DNA of 61,234 bases from Verrucomicrobiota bacterium JB023 (GTDB lineage: Bacteria > Verrucomicrobiota > Verrucomicrobiia > Verrucomicrobiales > Akkermansiaceae). The stretch covers positions 1 through 61,234 of the forward strand of contig JAUTCR010000020.1 of NCBI GenBank assembly GCA_030673895.1. The letters are read 5' to 3'. A model generated the notes under the pieces. The model worked only from the letters and a program-made list of their open reading frames with translations. It ran no database searches and was not told the DNA's origin. Of the stretch, positions 46,001-54,580 are shown one piece after another. Positions within the stretch are counted from its first letter, which is position 1, and each line of letters begins with the position of its first letter. Position numbers and translations under genes: made by a program.

Positions 46001-47734
46001 GAAGGAGCTCACGCTCTCCAAAGGAAAAATCGCGTCGTTTTCAATCGCAGAAAAGACCGATTCCAAGCTCGCCGGTTGGAAGAAAAGACCAAGGTGAATT
46101 CCCGGATTGGCTGCGTGGACGATATTGGCTTGCTCAACGCTATCCGCGATGAAACGCACGCAATCCTCTGCTCCGAGGTCCGTGATGATTTGAACGACCT
46201 CCGCGACCTCTTCCTCATCCTTAAGATCCAACTCGAGGATGGCCCGGCCTTCGGCCCAACGGAGAGCCTCTTCGAGCGTAGGCACCTGATACGGAGTCAG
46301 ACGACCATCGTTGTCGAACAAGGAGAGTGGATCCAACTCGTCCCAAGTGAGATTGTTGACCCGGCCTTCACCCGTCGTGGTGCGATTGATCCGGCTATCA
46401 TGCATGAGGATCCAAACACCGTCAGCGGTGCGGCGGAGATCCACCTCCAAAGTGGCCGGGGCAAAGCGAAGCGTTTCTTCGAAGGTCTCGAGCGCATTTT
46501 CAGGGTAACCTTCTTTAAAACCTCCCCGGTGAGCCGACACGCTGTTCGGAATCACATCCGGGCTAAAGAAGCGATTGATCTGCCCTTCCGCAACATCGGT
46601 GAAGTAGTAGCCATCCTTAACGCCGCTGGTGAAAATGGTTTCAACCTCGATGGCAAAGGCGAGGAATTGCGTTTTCTGGTTGGCTGCATTGAAATTGTTA
46701 TCACTGACGATCAGCAATGATTGCCGTCCGTCCGGCAGGGTCGGCCCGAAGACAAGAGCTTCGAGATTGTCCGGAACAATTCCCAAATCCTGCTCGATAT
46801 CGAGAAGCTCCCTCTTAACGACCGGTCCGTTGCCACGCTCGATATTGAGCTCAAAAAGCTTCACCGTGTTCCCCACGCCAAGCGAGAATGCTCGTTCAAG
46901 CGCCAGGTAGGAGCCGGCGTCGTCCAGAGCTAACAACTCGACGAGTCCATTCGTGGCGAAGCTTCCAGCTGGCACAGGCGCATCAGGAATCAAGCCGACG
47001 GGATAGGTGAATTGCTGGCTTCCACCCTCAACAAGGTCATAGCGGATCATCCGCGCCGGACTCTCCTCTGTCAGGCTCGCGGCCGGCCCATCTTGATAAA
47101 GGGCATTCTCGGTCGCTGCCGTGAGAGAACAACCGTCAGGACTCAACGTCAGACTCTCAAATGCCAGGTTATTGCGGATACCGCTGGAATTGTCTTCGGT
47201 CGGGAAGAAGTCGGAAGGCACTTCCAGTTCGGCGAGCAGCTCACCCGTTAGGGCATACTCGTTAATGAAAGGATTCACGAGGTTGTTCGCATCCCCCTCC
47301 GAGGCGACGAAGAGCGTTCCTTCACTGGAAAAAGCGATCCCCTCAGGGTCCACGGAACCGGCGGCAAAGGGAGATCCGCCACTATTCAGGAGCTTGGTGA
47401 CTCCCGTAAAGACCACATCCCCCTCATCAAGCGTCCCATCCGTCAGGTCGATTGTCAGGGAGTAGAAGCGAGCATCGTTGATCTGGCTTCGGTCATCAGA
47501 CAGAGCGTAGTAGACTCCGTTCTCCGAATCATAGGCTACTCCGGAGAGGCCTCCTACTTCGGTTCCTTCGTATTCGTAGCCAGTCGGGAAGGAGACCTCC
47601 CCAATTAGCTCGATGTCGCTAATTGATTTCCGCTCGAAAGAGCTTTCACCACTCGCACCAATGACAGTCGCGGGCATCCACCCCACGAGCCACCCGGTCA
47701 AGATCAGCGAGGGCGTTCTTGGCAATAGTTTCAT
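43085..47734 (-). CDS. 1549-residue exported protein: phytase-like and GDPD domains, each twice
   Basis: After a signal peptide (MKLLPRTPSLILTGWLVGWM) comes a phytase-like esterase domain (about 40-380), then a glycerophosphodiester phosphodiesterase domain from AHRGGFKEGYPENALETF near residue 402 (about 400-640). A second phytase-like domain spans about 690-1040, followed by a second GDPD domain from AHRGASGIRPEHTLEAYR near 1059 (about 1050-1410). A Ca-binding Asp-rich segment DADGDGLSDEFE sits near 1430, then a short beta tail. The combination suits phosphate scavenging from phospholipid head groups outside the cell. The first GDPD retains VDLRRTADGVWILMHD; catalytic His and Glu residues appear intact in both. 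The PEP-CTERM gene follows it. Confidence 0.85.
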   Translation of the reverse strand: MKLLPRTPSLILTGWLVGWMPATVIGASGESSFERKSISDIELIGEVSFPTGYEYEGTEVGGLSGVAYDSENGVYYALSDDRSQINDARFYSLTIDLTDGTLDEGDVVFTGVTKLLNSGGSPFAAGSVDPEGIAFSSEGTLFVASEGDANNLVNPFINEYALTGELLAELEVPSDFFPTEDNSSGIRNNLAFESLTLSPDGCSLTAATENALYQDGPAASLTEESPARMIRYDLVEGGSQQFTYPVGLIPDAPVPAGSFATNGLVELLALDDAGSYLALERAFSLGVGNTVKLFELNIERGNGPVVKRELLDIEQDLGIVPDNLEALVFGPTLPDGRQSLLIVSDNNFNAANQKTQFLAFAIEVETIFTSGVKDGYYFTDVAEGQINRFFSPDVIPNSVSAHRGGFKEGYPENALETFEETLRFAPATLEVDLRRTADGVWILMHDSRINRTTTGEGRVNNLTWDELDPLSLFDNDGRLTPYQVPTLEEALRWAEGRAILELDLKDEEEVAEVVQIITDLGAEDCVRFIADSVEQANIVHAANPGIHLGLFFQPASLESVFSAIENDAIFPLESVSSFSCCTGSTNPASFNDGLREAGLVSIWGAFFGVENRIADQSELFDIFVEEFSKGVQILGSDYYEIAAAAAGYEELPKTYPASNQRWVRSPNNPFLNEVDGRNLSGSRGFEGMAYSPDRSLLYPMLEGTVAGDPERSLRVYEFNVAEGRYTRLLGYYPADASNHAIGDFTPINAHEFLVIERDGGQGDAAAFKRVYKVDIANTSELGFFEKELVVDLLDIADPEDLNQDGEMVFTFPFVTIEDVLVLDENTIIVANDNNFPFSVGRGPDIDNNEIILIDLPGTMDVDPALGGRPSGGDTAVTVPTLAGFASLAADTFAAGPDSGGDNGNGQPISANGRTGPFTGQPVQGFSGVQFGDDGSYWFLTDNGFGGQSNSADYQLRIYNVTPDFESGAVSVNRFIDFKDPDNFIPFEIVHEGSTERMLTGADFDVESIVITNDRIWIGEEFGPYLLEFDLEGNLLSPPVGTPNLAPLEALKNTPIVVAHRGASGIRPEHTLEAYRVAMMLGADFIEPDLVTTSDGVLITRHEPILDGTTNVAEVFGPERMATKNLDGSEVTAYFAEDFTLAEIKQLRAIQPLPFRDQSFNGLFEIPTLSEVLQLVHQHEATTGRQVGVYIETKHPTFFDEQGLSLEEPLIETLKANNFTDPSRVYLQSFEVANLLDLQDRVMPAAGVDFPLVQLFGDMEDRFINENGGGFSVPYDIVFNFSSAGNADPSLYDDFPFEVDGTTTYRDFANAEAINFLGQRYAEGIGPWKNSIFLREPIATPVDGNLDGLAEITTQLTGEVRPLIEWAHNGGMQIHPYTLRDEERYLTLNPDGSPQSAMEEFEQYIAANIDGFFTDFTGTGVLVTGEVVANDADGDGLSDEFEIEFFGDVTSGIASEDSDNDGFSNLEEELFGTNPLDGNSTPTLDIRMEGSVAVVSLPTSTRFTYTFLGSTDMETFEPIFSGIRGTGEVMEFREETEGDSFKAFRVSVSE

Positions 47735-47996
47735 GTTTTGATTCGTATCCAGCCTACTGAAGTCATTCAGAGACGGATGCGAAATAGCGAGCATCGGCAG
47801 AGTCCGGCCAACCTCCGAAGGTCACAGCTTCGTGACATAGAGAAACCTAACCAAGGACTGCCTTTTCAAATTATGAATCAATAAGTTAGACCCCACCCAA
47901 CCACACGACTAGAAACACCGCCAAGGAAAAAACAGACCACCAAAAATTAGGGAAACTTAATCAATATTCATTTATCTTTTTCCAGAAAAAACGCTT

Positions 47997-48010
47997 ATTG
48001 TTAGAACAAT
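47997..48010. promoter_or_regulatory. Palindrome ATTGTT-AG-AACAAT
   Basis: A perfect 6-2-6 inverted repeat in the AT-rich 343-base gap between recG and the 1549-residue protein gene. It is well placed for an operator upstream of the large gene. No matching regulator is identified. Confidence 0.4.
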
Positions 48011-48044
48011 CAACCAATCGCAAAAATTCTTCTAACAACTATCA

Positions 48045-48057
48045 AACTGTAACAGTT
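48045..48057. promoter_or_regulatory. Palindrome AACTGT-A-ACAGTT
   Basis: A perfect 6-1-6 inverted repeat 34 bases from the previous palindrome in the same gap, close to the recG stop codon. It may be a second operator or a weak transcript-end structure. The remaining gap is AT-rich and shows no gene. Confidence 0.35.
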
Positions 48058-48077
48058 CTGACAGAATTTCCGACCTC

Positions 48078-50078
48078 CTAACAACCAGAAACTTCCTTCC
48101 CCAGAGCAGCGATATTTCTCAATGCCGGATACCCCTCGAGCTGCGGGTCACGCTCAAGAAGTTCTTCTGCCAAGCGCCGGGACTCGCGGATCAATTCCAC
48201 ATCGGCCAGAAAATCCACGAACCGAAGATCTCCCAGCCCGCTCTGTTGTGTTCCGAGGACTTCACCGGGACCTCTCAGTTTCAAGTCCGCGTCGGCTATT
48301 TCAAATCCGTCATCCGTCGCGGCCATGACTTCGAGCTTTTCCAAGCCACTTTTTCCATCAGTCGCCAAGACACAATAGCTCTTGTGCTCTCCCCGGCCGA
48401 TTCGCCCTCTCAGCTGATGGAGCTGAGCCAATCCGAAACGCTCCGCGTTCCAGATGATCATCACGGTGGCATTGGGCACATCCACTCCCACTTCCACCAC
48501 GGTGGTCGCTACGAGAACCTGAGCCTCGTTGCTACGAAATCGCGCCATCACACTCTCCTTCTCCTCGGCAGCCATCTGGCCGTGCAGCAATTCCACTTCC
48601 CAGCGACTCAAGCGTTTCTTCCATTTTTCGAACTCCGTGACAGCGGAGAGCGCTTTGACGGAATCGCTTTCTTCCACGAGCGGGTAAACGAGATAGACTT
48701 GCCGACCCTTTCCCAGTTCTTCTTTGAGGAATTTGGTGACCTCGGTGACCTTCGGCTTGACCCGCACCCCGGTGATGATTTTCCCCCTTCCGGCAGGGCG
48801 CTCGTCCAATATGGAGACGTCCAAATCACCGTAGAGGGTCAGAGTCAAGGTGCGGGGAATGGGTGTCGCCGTCATCACCAGCACATCGGGGGTCTGACCT
48901 TGCTTCACCAGCCGGCCCCGCTGGAGGACGCCGAACTTGTGTTGCTCGTCGATGACCACGAGCGAGAGGCGCTCGAACTCCGCCCGCTCATAAATAAGGG
49001 CATGGGTACCGATGAGGATATCCGCGCCGTCGGCTTCCTCTTCACGGTTGCCGGTGAGGAGTCCTACCTTGACCCCCAGAGGCGTCAACCAGCGGCGAAA
49101 GGTTAACCAATGCTGCTCCGCGAGAATCTGGGTAGGCGCCATGAGTGCTGCTTGATGACCGGAATCGACAGCCATCAGCATCGAACACATGGCCACGAAA
49201 GTTTTCCCGCTCCCCACATCACCTTGGAGCAGACGGCTCATCGCTCGGGGCTGCCGCAGGTCGGCAATGATCTCCTTAACGCTTCGTTTCTGTGCGTCGG
49301 TGAGATCGAAAGGCAGGGCTCGATAGAATTCGGTTAGCAGGCCAGTGCTCTTCCCTTGTATACGCCCCTCCTGCTGACGGTGGTGCTGGCGTCGCCAGAG
49401 CACCTGAATCTGTATCTGAAAAAACTCCTCCAAGGCAAAGCGCCTCCGCGCGGCCTCCGCCTGCTCAAGAGCTTCGGGGAAGTGGATCTCCCGGTAGGCC
49501 TCCAGCCGAGGGTAGCTGGCATCCACCTCGTAGGTGGCCTGCAATGAGTCCGGCTCCACCTCTTGGCAGGCGTCCCAGATCAACTCTCGCAAACGCCGCT
49601 GCGGCAGACCGGAAAGACCGCGATAAATTGGCACAATCCGGTCCAAGTGAATTGACCCTACTCCAGCCTCCACTACCTCGAACTCGGGATGATCGATAAC
49701 GAGTCGGCCGCCGACCTCCTTCACCCTCCCGTAGATGACCACCTCGTGTCCGACCGCTACCATGCGATGAACGAAGGGGAGATTGAACCAGCGACAAGCG
49801 ACGGTGCCTCCGCCGAAGAAGTTGCCTCCCTGCTCCTCGAGAACCACCTCATAAAACCCGCGCCCGCCTCCGAGACGCTTCCTCATCGAGTCGATCACCT
49901 TCCCCCGCAGACAAAGAGCATCGCCACCCGCTTGGGCAGGGAAACTGTCAAATTGGCGGCGATCCTCGTAGCGCTTGGGCAGCCAATCGAGCAGTTGCCC
50001 CACCGTCCGGATGCCCGCCTTATCCAGAGCCTCCTGATCCTTCCCTCGAAGAAAATTCAGCTCGTCCTCCGCTCGCAC
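48078..50078 (-). CDS. recG: ATP-dependent DNA helicase RecG
   Basis: RecG remodels stalled replication forks and Holliday junctions. The 666-residue protein has the wedge/OB domain (about 50-150, YGRVKEVGGRLVIDHPEFEV), Walker A in LLQGDVGSGKTFVAMCSM, box II in VVIDEQHKFG, the TATPIPRTL motif III and the motif VI QLRGRIGRGEHKSYC. The start is a GTG at 50078. It follows rex by 82 bases on the same strand. Confidence 0.96.
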   Translation of the reverse strand: MRAEDELNFLRGKDQEALDKAGIRTVGQLLDWLPKRYEDRRQFDSFPAQAGGDALCLRGKVIDSMRKRLGGGRGFYEVVLEEQGGNFFGGGTVACRWFNLPFVHRMVAVGHEVVIYGRVKEVGGRLVIDHPEFEVVEAGVGSIHLDRIVPIYRGLSGLPQRRLRELIWDACQEVEPDSLQATYEVDASYPRLEAYREIHFPEALEQAEAARRRFALEEFFQIQIQVLWRRQHHRQQEGRIQGKSTGLLTEFYRALPFDLTDAQKRSVKEIIADLRQPRAMSRLLQGDVGSGKTFVAMCSMLMAVDSGHQAALMAPTQILAEQHWLTFRRWLTPLGVKVGLLTGNREEEADGADILIGTHALIYERAEFERLSLVVIDEQHKFGVLQRGRLVKQGQTPDVLVMTATPIPRTLTLTLYGDLDVSILDERPAGRGKIITGVRVKPKVTEVTKFLKEELGKGRQVYLVYPLVEESDSVKALSAVTEFEKWKKRLSRWEVELLHGQMAAEEKESVMARFRSNEAQVLVATTVVEVGVDVPNATVMIIWNAERFGLAQLHQLRGRIGRGEHKSYCVLATDGKSGLEKLEVMAATDDGFEIADADLKLRGPGEVLGTQQSGLGDLRFVDFLADVELIRESRRLAEELLERDPQLEGYPALRNIAALGKEVSGC

Positions 50079-50160
50079 AAGTCAGCCTTCGCCCGGTAAG
50101 ACCATCCGACAAGCCCCCATTGCGGCTGCAAGCGGAAGCTCCCAGAAAGCCAAACCAGCT

Positions 50161-50814
50161 TCATGCGGAGTCCTCAATATCCCGGCCGACAAAGAAGCTC
50201 ACGTTCTCGAGCTCCAACGCCAGGTCGACGTTGTTGACCGTCACCCGCTCGGGAACCTGAAGAACGGTAGGAGAGAAATTGAGAATGCCCTGCACGCCGG
50301 CGGCAACCAAATCGTTGACCACCTCTTGCGCATTCTCACCCGGGACACACAGAATCGCCAGCTTCACCTGATTATCGCGGATGAAGCGCTCCATCTTCTC
50401 GATGCCCAGCACGGGGACACCAATATCCCGCCGCAGCACCGTCTCCGGCACCGCATCGAAGGCGGCGGTGACCTCAAATCCCTCTTTCTGAAAGCCGCCG
50501 TAGCGGAGCAGGGCGCTGCCCAGATTACCGGCACCGACGAGGATGACCGGCTGGAGATGCTCTCGGCCAAGAACTTCGCGGATAGCCCGTCTCAGTTCCT
50601 CGATCTGATAACCCAGACCACGGGTCCCGAACTGCCCGACGTGGGTCAGATCCTTGCGAAGCTGCGCGGGTTTGACTCCGGCAGCTTTCGCCAAGGCGGA
50701 AGAACTTACCGTCTCGTGCCCGTTCTCCATCAGCTTAAGTAAGCAGCGATGATAGAGGGAGAGACGATAGATAGATTTCTTGGGGATCCCCGCCTTTTCA
50801 CGTTCGACATCCAC
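50161..50814 (-). CDS. rex: Redox-sensing transcriptional repressor Rex
   Basis: Rex senses the NADH/NAD ratio and represses fermentation and respiration genes. The 217-residue protein has the winged-helix part (LSLYHRCLLKLMENGHETVS, AAGVKPAQLRKDLTHVG) followed by the Rossmann domain with VGAGNLGSALLRYGGF and ending in the domain-swapped helix VNNVDLALELENVSFFVGR. The start is GTG at 50814. I found no convincing Rex operator in this window. Targets cannot be named from here. Confidence 0.93.
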   Translation of the reverse strand: MDVEREKAGIPKKSIYRLSLYHRCLLKLMENGHETVSSSALAKAAGVKPAQLRKDLTHVGQFGTRGLGYQIEELRRAIREVLGREHLQPVILVGAGNLGSALLRYGGFQKEGFEVTAAFDAVPETVLRRDIGVPVLGIEKMERFIRDNQVKLAILCVPGENAQEVVNDLVAAGVQGILNFSPTVLQVPERVTVNNVDLALELENVSFFVGRDIEDSA

Positions 50815-50879
50815 AGAATGAAGAACGATTCAAAAGCGGGATTTGTCAAGTGTTGCAGCGTGCCTTACGCGGCACCAGC

Positions 50880-53063
50880 TCACTTGGTCTTCAGGTGCCA
50901 GCTGCTTCTCAGCTCGCCGTCTTCCATGCGGGTGTGAGCCTTCAAGGACTCCAACTCACCCAGACCATCAATGTATTCTTTGATATCGGACTGATATTCG
51001 AGGAAGAACTCAAACGCATCATCGTCGGTAAGCAACTCTTCCTGGTTCTCGTCAATCAAGGTATACCATGTGGACAGATAGTCTTGCAGAGGAGCGAAGT
51101 TTATCGACAAGACCACACCGGCCATCTCTTCCCCGGGAGCATTCTTGGCTGCGGTCAAGACCTCGAGGGCCCGGTTCTTGGAGGTCGAAAATGCCATGAC
51201 CGACTCATCAAGAGTGATTGAAGGCACGAAGTCGTCCGTCTGCATTGGGATAGGATAGAACCAGGTTTTCAGGCCATCTTTCTCCGAGCTCATCGGCTTT
51301 TGGCGGGGAATCTTGTTACCGCTCAACTCACCGGCAGTCTTGAGCAAGCTTTGCACGGAGCCATCGATCTCCTTCCAGGATTCTCCAAGAGCCTCCCGAT
51401 CGGTTACAGGAACGACGCTTGTGATCCGGGGGGCGGGAGCTTCTTCCACAAGCACGTCAGGAATGTTGGGAATGGAAGGAAACGTGCCCGCCAAGTCGAT
51501 TTCCAAGAGCCCCTCAGCTCCCACGCCACGGTCAGACATCTTCAAACCGCTCCACAACTTGAGCGCATCGGCCCGGAAGGATTCGTTGAAAATTTGGTAA
51601 CCTTCTTTGAAGTCATCAAAATCATCAATCTCCAGCTCGCTGGCGAGCCGGGCGGCTTCATCAACGGTTGCAGCCAAGGTCTCGATATAATCGAGAGCGA
51701 CTTCATAAGTCTCCTCTTCTTCAACGTATTGAAGGGTGAGGAAGGCGCTATCACTCGCCGAACCCAACTTGTGCGGGGTCGTCCAATCGTAATTCGCATC
51801 AACGAGTCCCCCGAAACTTTCACCATAAAGCCCGTCGGCCTTGAGATAGCTTACGGTCCCATTGGCCTGGTACTTGTTCATACCGAGCCAAGCCTTCTCT
51901 TGCTTGGCGAGAGAAGAAAGAAGCTCAATCAGCTTGTCGGTCTTTCCGAGGCCGTCGCTCGATTCAAGGCCTTGCTTAATGCCCTCCGCGAGACCAGCCA
52001 AACCAGTTTGACCTTCCGAGCTTTTCTTGAACAGCTGCTCGGATACCCAGCTGACACTCAGCAGCTTCTCGCCCAAGTAGTCGTCGACGAAAGCAAGCTC
52101 ATCGCCCGCCGCCAAACTCTCTTCTCCTTCGAGCACCAGAGGAATCGATTCCTTGTCACTACCGAGGTAAACGAAGATCCCTTCCTCCGTGACCGTGCTG
52201 GCCACGACGAAGTCCTTTGCTTCGAGCGACTTGAGCAGATCAGCACTCGTGGCGGCGCCGAGCATCTGCTCCAGTCCTTCAACCATGTCCTCCTCTTCCA
52301 TCTGCGCGACGAGACCCTCGCCGTCGACTTCCAAGCCTCCGAAAGTCATCCCCCCGTGCTCGAACTCGACCACCTCGATGTAGTCGAGATCCTCGATGAA
52401 GGCCAAAGCCATCATCGGCAGAGCCTGGACCGTCGCACCTAATTCTTCGCGAGTCGCCTCATCGGACAAGCGAAAGCCGACCAAAACCGGAGGCATCTCA
52501 GAAGCGGCCACCAGATTGGCCAAGAAATCAGGATCACTGAAAAACCCACCTGCAGGATCAACCATCCCGAATTCCCCGGTCGCCTGCTTAACCATCATCT
52601 CCACTCCGGACTTAATCTGGACCATGTTCGCCCATTCGCTGAAGGTCACCAGATTGGCTGCCTGATCGGGAGTTCCCTCCCCCACGACGACGATGAACTC
52701 CTCGGCAAAGAGGCTGGCCACCATGTGACCCGGACTATCCTCTTCCTCGAGATTGACGTCGTTCTCCTCCAGAAGCCGGAGAGAAGTTTGCCCAAGCTGA
52801 CTCTCCTTGATCTCATCCCAAAACCCCTTGCCATCATAGAAGGCAAAAACCCCTTCCGCATCGGCACTCACTTGGGAGAGCCACCCGAGCTTGGCGGCCC
52901 GTCCCGCCTCCTCGCCGCCACCCTGGCGGGCGGCATCCGCCGCAACCTCACGAGCCTGTGCTGCCAACTTGTCGAGGTCATCAGGACCTTCTCCCAAAAC
53001 GAACGATGAGCCGGCGGCAGCGAGGCCGGTAACAGAGAGATAGAGGAAACGTTTTCCAAACAT
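50880..53063 (-). CDS. Exported protein of unknown function, 727 residues
   Basis: The chain starts with a signal peptide (MFGKRFLYLSVTGLAAAGSS) and is acidic, rich in Glu, Asp and Leu. It has alternating beta and helix patterns such as DAEGVFAFYDGKGFWDEIKE and EEFIVVVGEGTPDQAANL, and the pattern recurs in the C-terminal half. This looks like large repeat-like exported proteins of the DUF3352 kind, but the match is only suggestive. No catalytic motif, cysteine pair or sorting tail was seen. It lies between rex and the retropepsin gene. I assign no function. Confidence 0.75.
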   Translation of the reverse strand: MFGKRFLYLSVTGLAAAGSSFVLGEGPDDLDKLAAQAREVAADAARQGGGEEAGRAAKLGWLSQVSADAEGVFAFYDGKGFWDEIKESQLGQTSLRLLEENDVNLEEEDSPGHMVASLFAEEFIVVVGEGTPDQAANLVTFSEWANMVQIKSGVEMMVKQATGEFGMVDPAGGFFSDPDFLANLVAASEMPPVLVGFRLSDEATREELGATVQALPMMALAFIEDLDYIEVVEFEHGGMTFGGLEVDGEGLVAQMEEEDMVEGLEQMLGAATSADLLKSLEAKDFVVASTVTEEGIFVYLGSDKESIPLVLEGEESLAAGDELAFVDDYLGEKLLSVSWVSEQLFKKSSEGQTGLAGLAEGIKQGLESSDGLGKTDKLIELLSSLAKQEKAWLGMNKYQANGTVSYLKADGLYGESFGGLVDANYDWTTPHKLGSASDSAFLTLQYVEEEETYEVALDYIETLAATVDEAARLASELEIDDFDDFKEGYQIFNESFRADALKLWSGLKMSDRGVGAEGLLEIDLAGTFPSIPNIPDVLVEEAPAPRITSVVPVTDREALGESWKEIDGSVQSLLKTAGELSGNKIPRQKPMSSEKDGLKTWFYPIPMQTDDFVPSITLDESVMAFSTSKNRALEVLTAAKNAPGEEMAGVVLSINFAPLQDYLSTWYTLIDENQEELLTDDDAFEFFLEYQSDIKEYIDGLGELESLKAHTRMEDGELRSSWHLKTK

Positions 53064-53144
53064 GCGCCGATCCCTAACCTTGAAGGACCGACGCATCAAT
53101 TGCAAAGGTACGAAACTAGTACCTAATTAAGAAACAATGTTGTT

Positions 53145-54545
53145 TCATTTAGTTGGCTTCAGGAAAATCCGGTTCTCCCGATAGGTAATGACTGCCTCAA
53201 GCTCCCGCATATAGTCGGCCCCAAAGAGCCCAACGTAGTCCACATCCTCATCAGCCCGACCAAGGTCCGCCCGGGCGAGGTCGGTCGTCAGGATCACTCG
53301 ATTGGATAAAATGGCATTGCCCAAGGTGATCTCGGCCACCTTGGCCGCTGCTGCAGGAGCCTTACCACCAATCCCGTAAACCCATTGGTCCATGGGGCCG
53401 ATATCGCAATCATACTCCTTGGCCCAGTGCAGATGGAGCAAGCTCGAATCAGCTCCGGTATCAATGAGGAACGTCACGTCGTGCTTGTTCATGGTGCCAT
53501 CGACGTAAATATGATTTCCCCGCCGCTCATACTGGAAGGATTGATAAGCCCGCAGGTCGAGGAGTTCCTCCACGGTCAGTGACCGGCAGTGGGCTAGGAA
53601 GGTTGCAGCCTCCTCACTCCAATCGAAGATATAAGTCGCATCCTCGGCCGATAGTGAGCTGATTGGCACCTTGAGTTCGCTGCCATCAATGAGCTCGAGG
53701 GTCACAACATGAGGCCCCTTGTCGACGACTTTCCCCCGCAGGGTGCTACCATCCTTCTTCTTGAAGATGCGGAAAGTGAGGTTCTTTCCATCATCCTCGG
53801 AGGCGAAGTCAATTTCGCCCACTTGGTTCTCATCCGATAGATCGGGCCGGAAAAAGATGCGACGATCCTTGTAGTCGATTACGGTCTCAAGCTGGGACAA
53901 GAGATCAGCGCCCAGGAGGACATCCTCGCTCTCCTTGCGTTCTTCCTCACTCCGGTCCTCGGCGAGGTCAGCGGCAAGAAGCTGGATATCCTTGAAGCCC
54001 GATTCCCCAAAGAGAATTGTCGGCACGGGCGTCCACCCGGCTTGAGTCTCTCCCGCAACCCCGTAGATGGTCTCGGTCATCGGACCGACCTCCAGGTCTG
54101 CCCTTTTTGCAGAGTCGACATGCAGAATGGTATTGTGGGCTCCCGTATCGACGAGAAACTCAGCCTCCATGCCATTGATGACTCCGTCGATGATGATACT
54201 GTTGCTCTTGAACTCGAACTTCATCGACTCATAGCCACGCAGCTCGAGAAGCTGACGAACCGTCAATCCCTGGCACTCGCGCAGAAAGATGGCCTCTTCT
54301 TCATTCCACCCGGAGATGTATTTCTGGTCCGCTTCGCTCAGCCGCTCAAGAGGGACATCGGCCCGGCGACCGTTTCTCAAAAGCAGGGTGACCCCGTCCT
54401 CTGATTTGCGCAGCAGGACAGCTTCGATCACCTTGCCATTACTGCCGGTGAAGCTGCGATACTCGCTCTCGAGCCCATCCGTCTGTGCACTACTCCACCC
54501 GGCCAAGACCAGACAGCCGACTGCTATAATCGCTTTTGCCTTCAT
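53145..54545 (-). CDS. Exported protein with duplicated SHD1 plus retropepsin-like domain
   Basis: A 466-residue protein with a signal peptide (MKAKAIIAVGCLVLAGWSSA). It is an internal tandem duplication. Each half has an SLA1-homology-like beta domain (about 30-75 and 260-305; ADVPLERLSEADQKYI and KVPISSLSAEDATYI), a helix pair (LTVRQLLELRGYES / LTVEELLDLRAYQS), and a retropepsin-like domain with FLVDTGAHNT at D133 and FLIDTGADSS at D362. Each half ends with a GADL/GADYM flap region and I-F-hydrophobic strand. Single-chain double retropepsins could form the two-Asp active site within one molecule. The next gene upstream has the same N-terminal SHD1 domain. Confidence 0.85.
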   Translation of the reverse strand: MKAKAIIAVGCLVLAGWSSAQTDGLESEYRSFTGSNGKVIEAVLLRKSEDGVTLLLRNGRRADVPLERLSEADQKYISGWNEEEAIFLRECQGLTVRQLLELRGYESMKFEFKSNSIIIDGVINGMEAEFLVDTGAHNTILHVDSAKRADLEVGPMTETIYGVAGETQAGWTPVPTILFGESGFKDIQLLAADLAEDRSEEERKESEDVLLGADLLSQLETVIDYKDRRIFFRPDLSDENQVGEIDFASEDDGKNLTFRIFKKKDGSTLRGKVVDKGPHVVTLELIDGSELKVPISSLSAEDATYIFDWSEEAATFLAHCRSLTVEELLDLRAYQSFQYERRGNHIYVDGTMNKHDVTFLIDTGADSSLLHLHWAKEYDCDIGPMDQWVYGIGGKAPAAAAKVAEITLGNAILSNRVILTTDLARADLGRADEDVDYVGLFGADYMRELEAVITYRENRIFLKPTK

Positions 54546-54580
54546 CGCTTTGTCTTCGTGAATCAAACAGCCTGGCTCGA

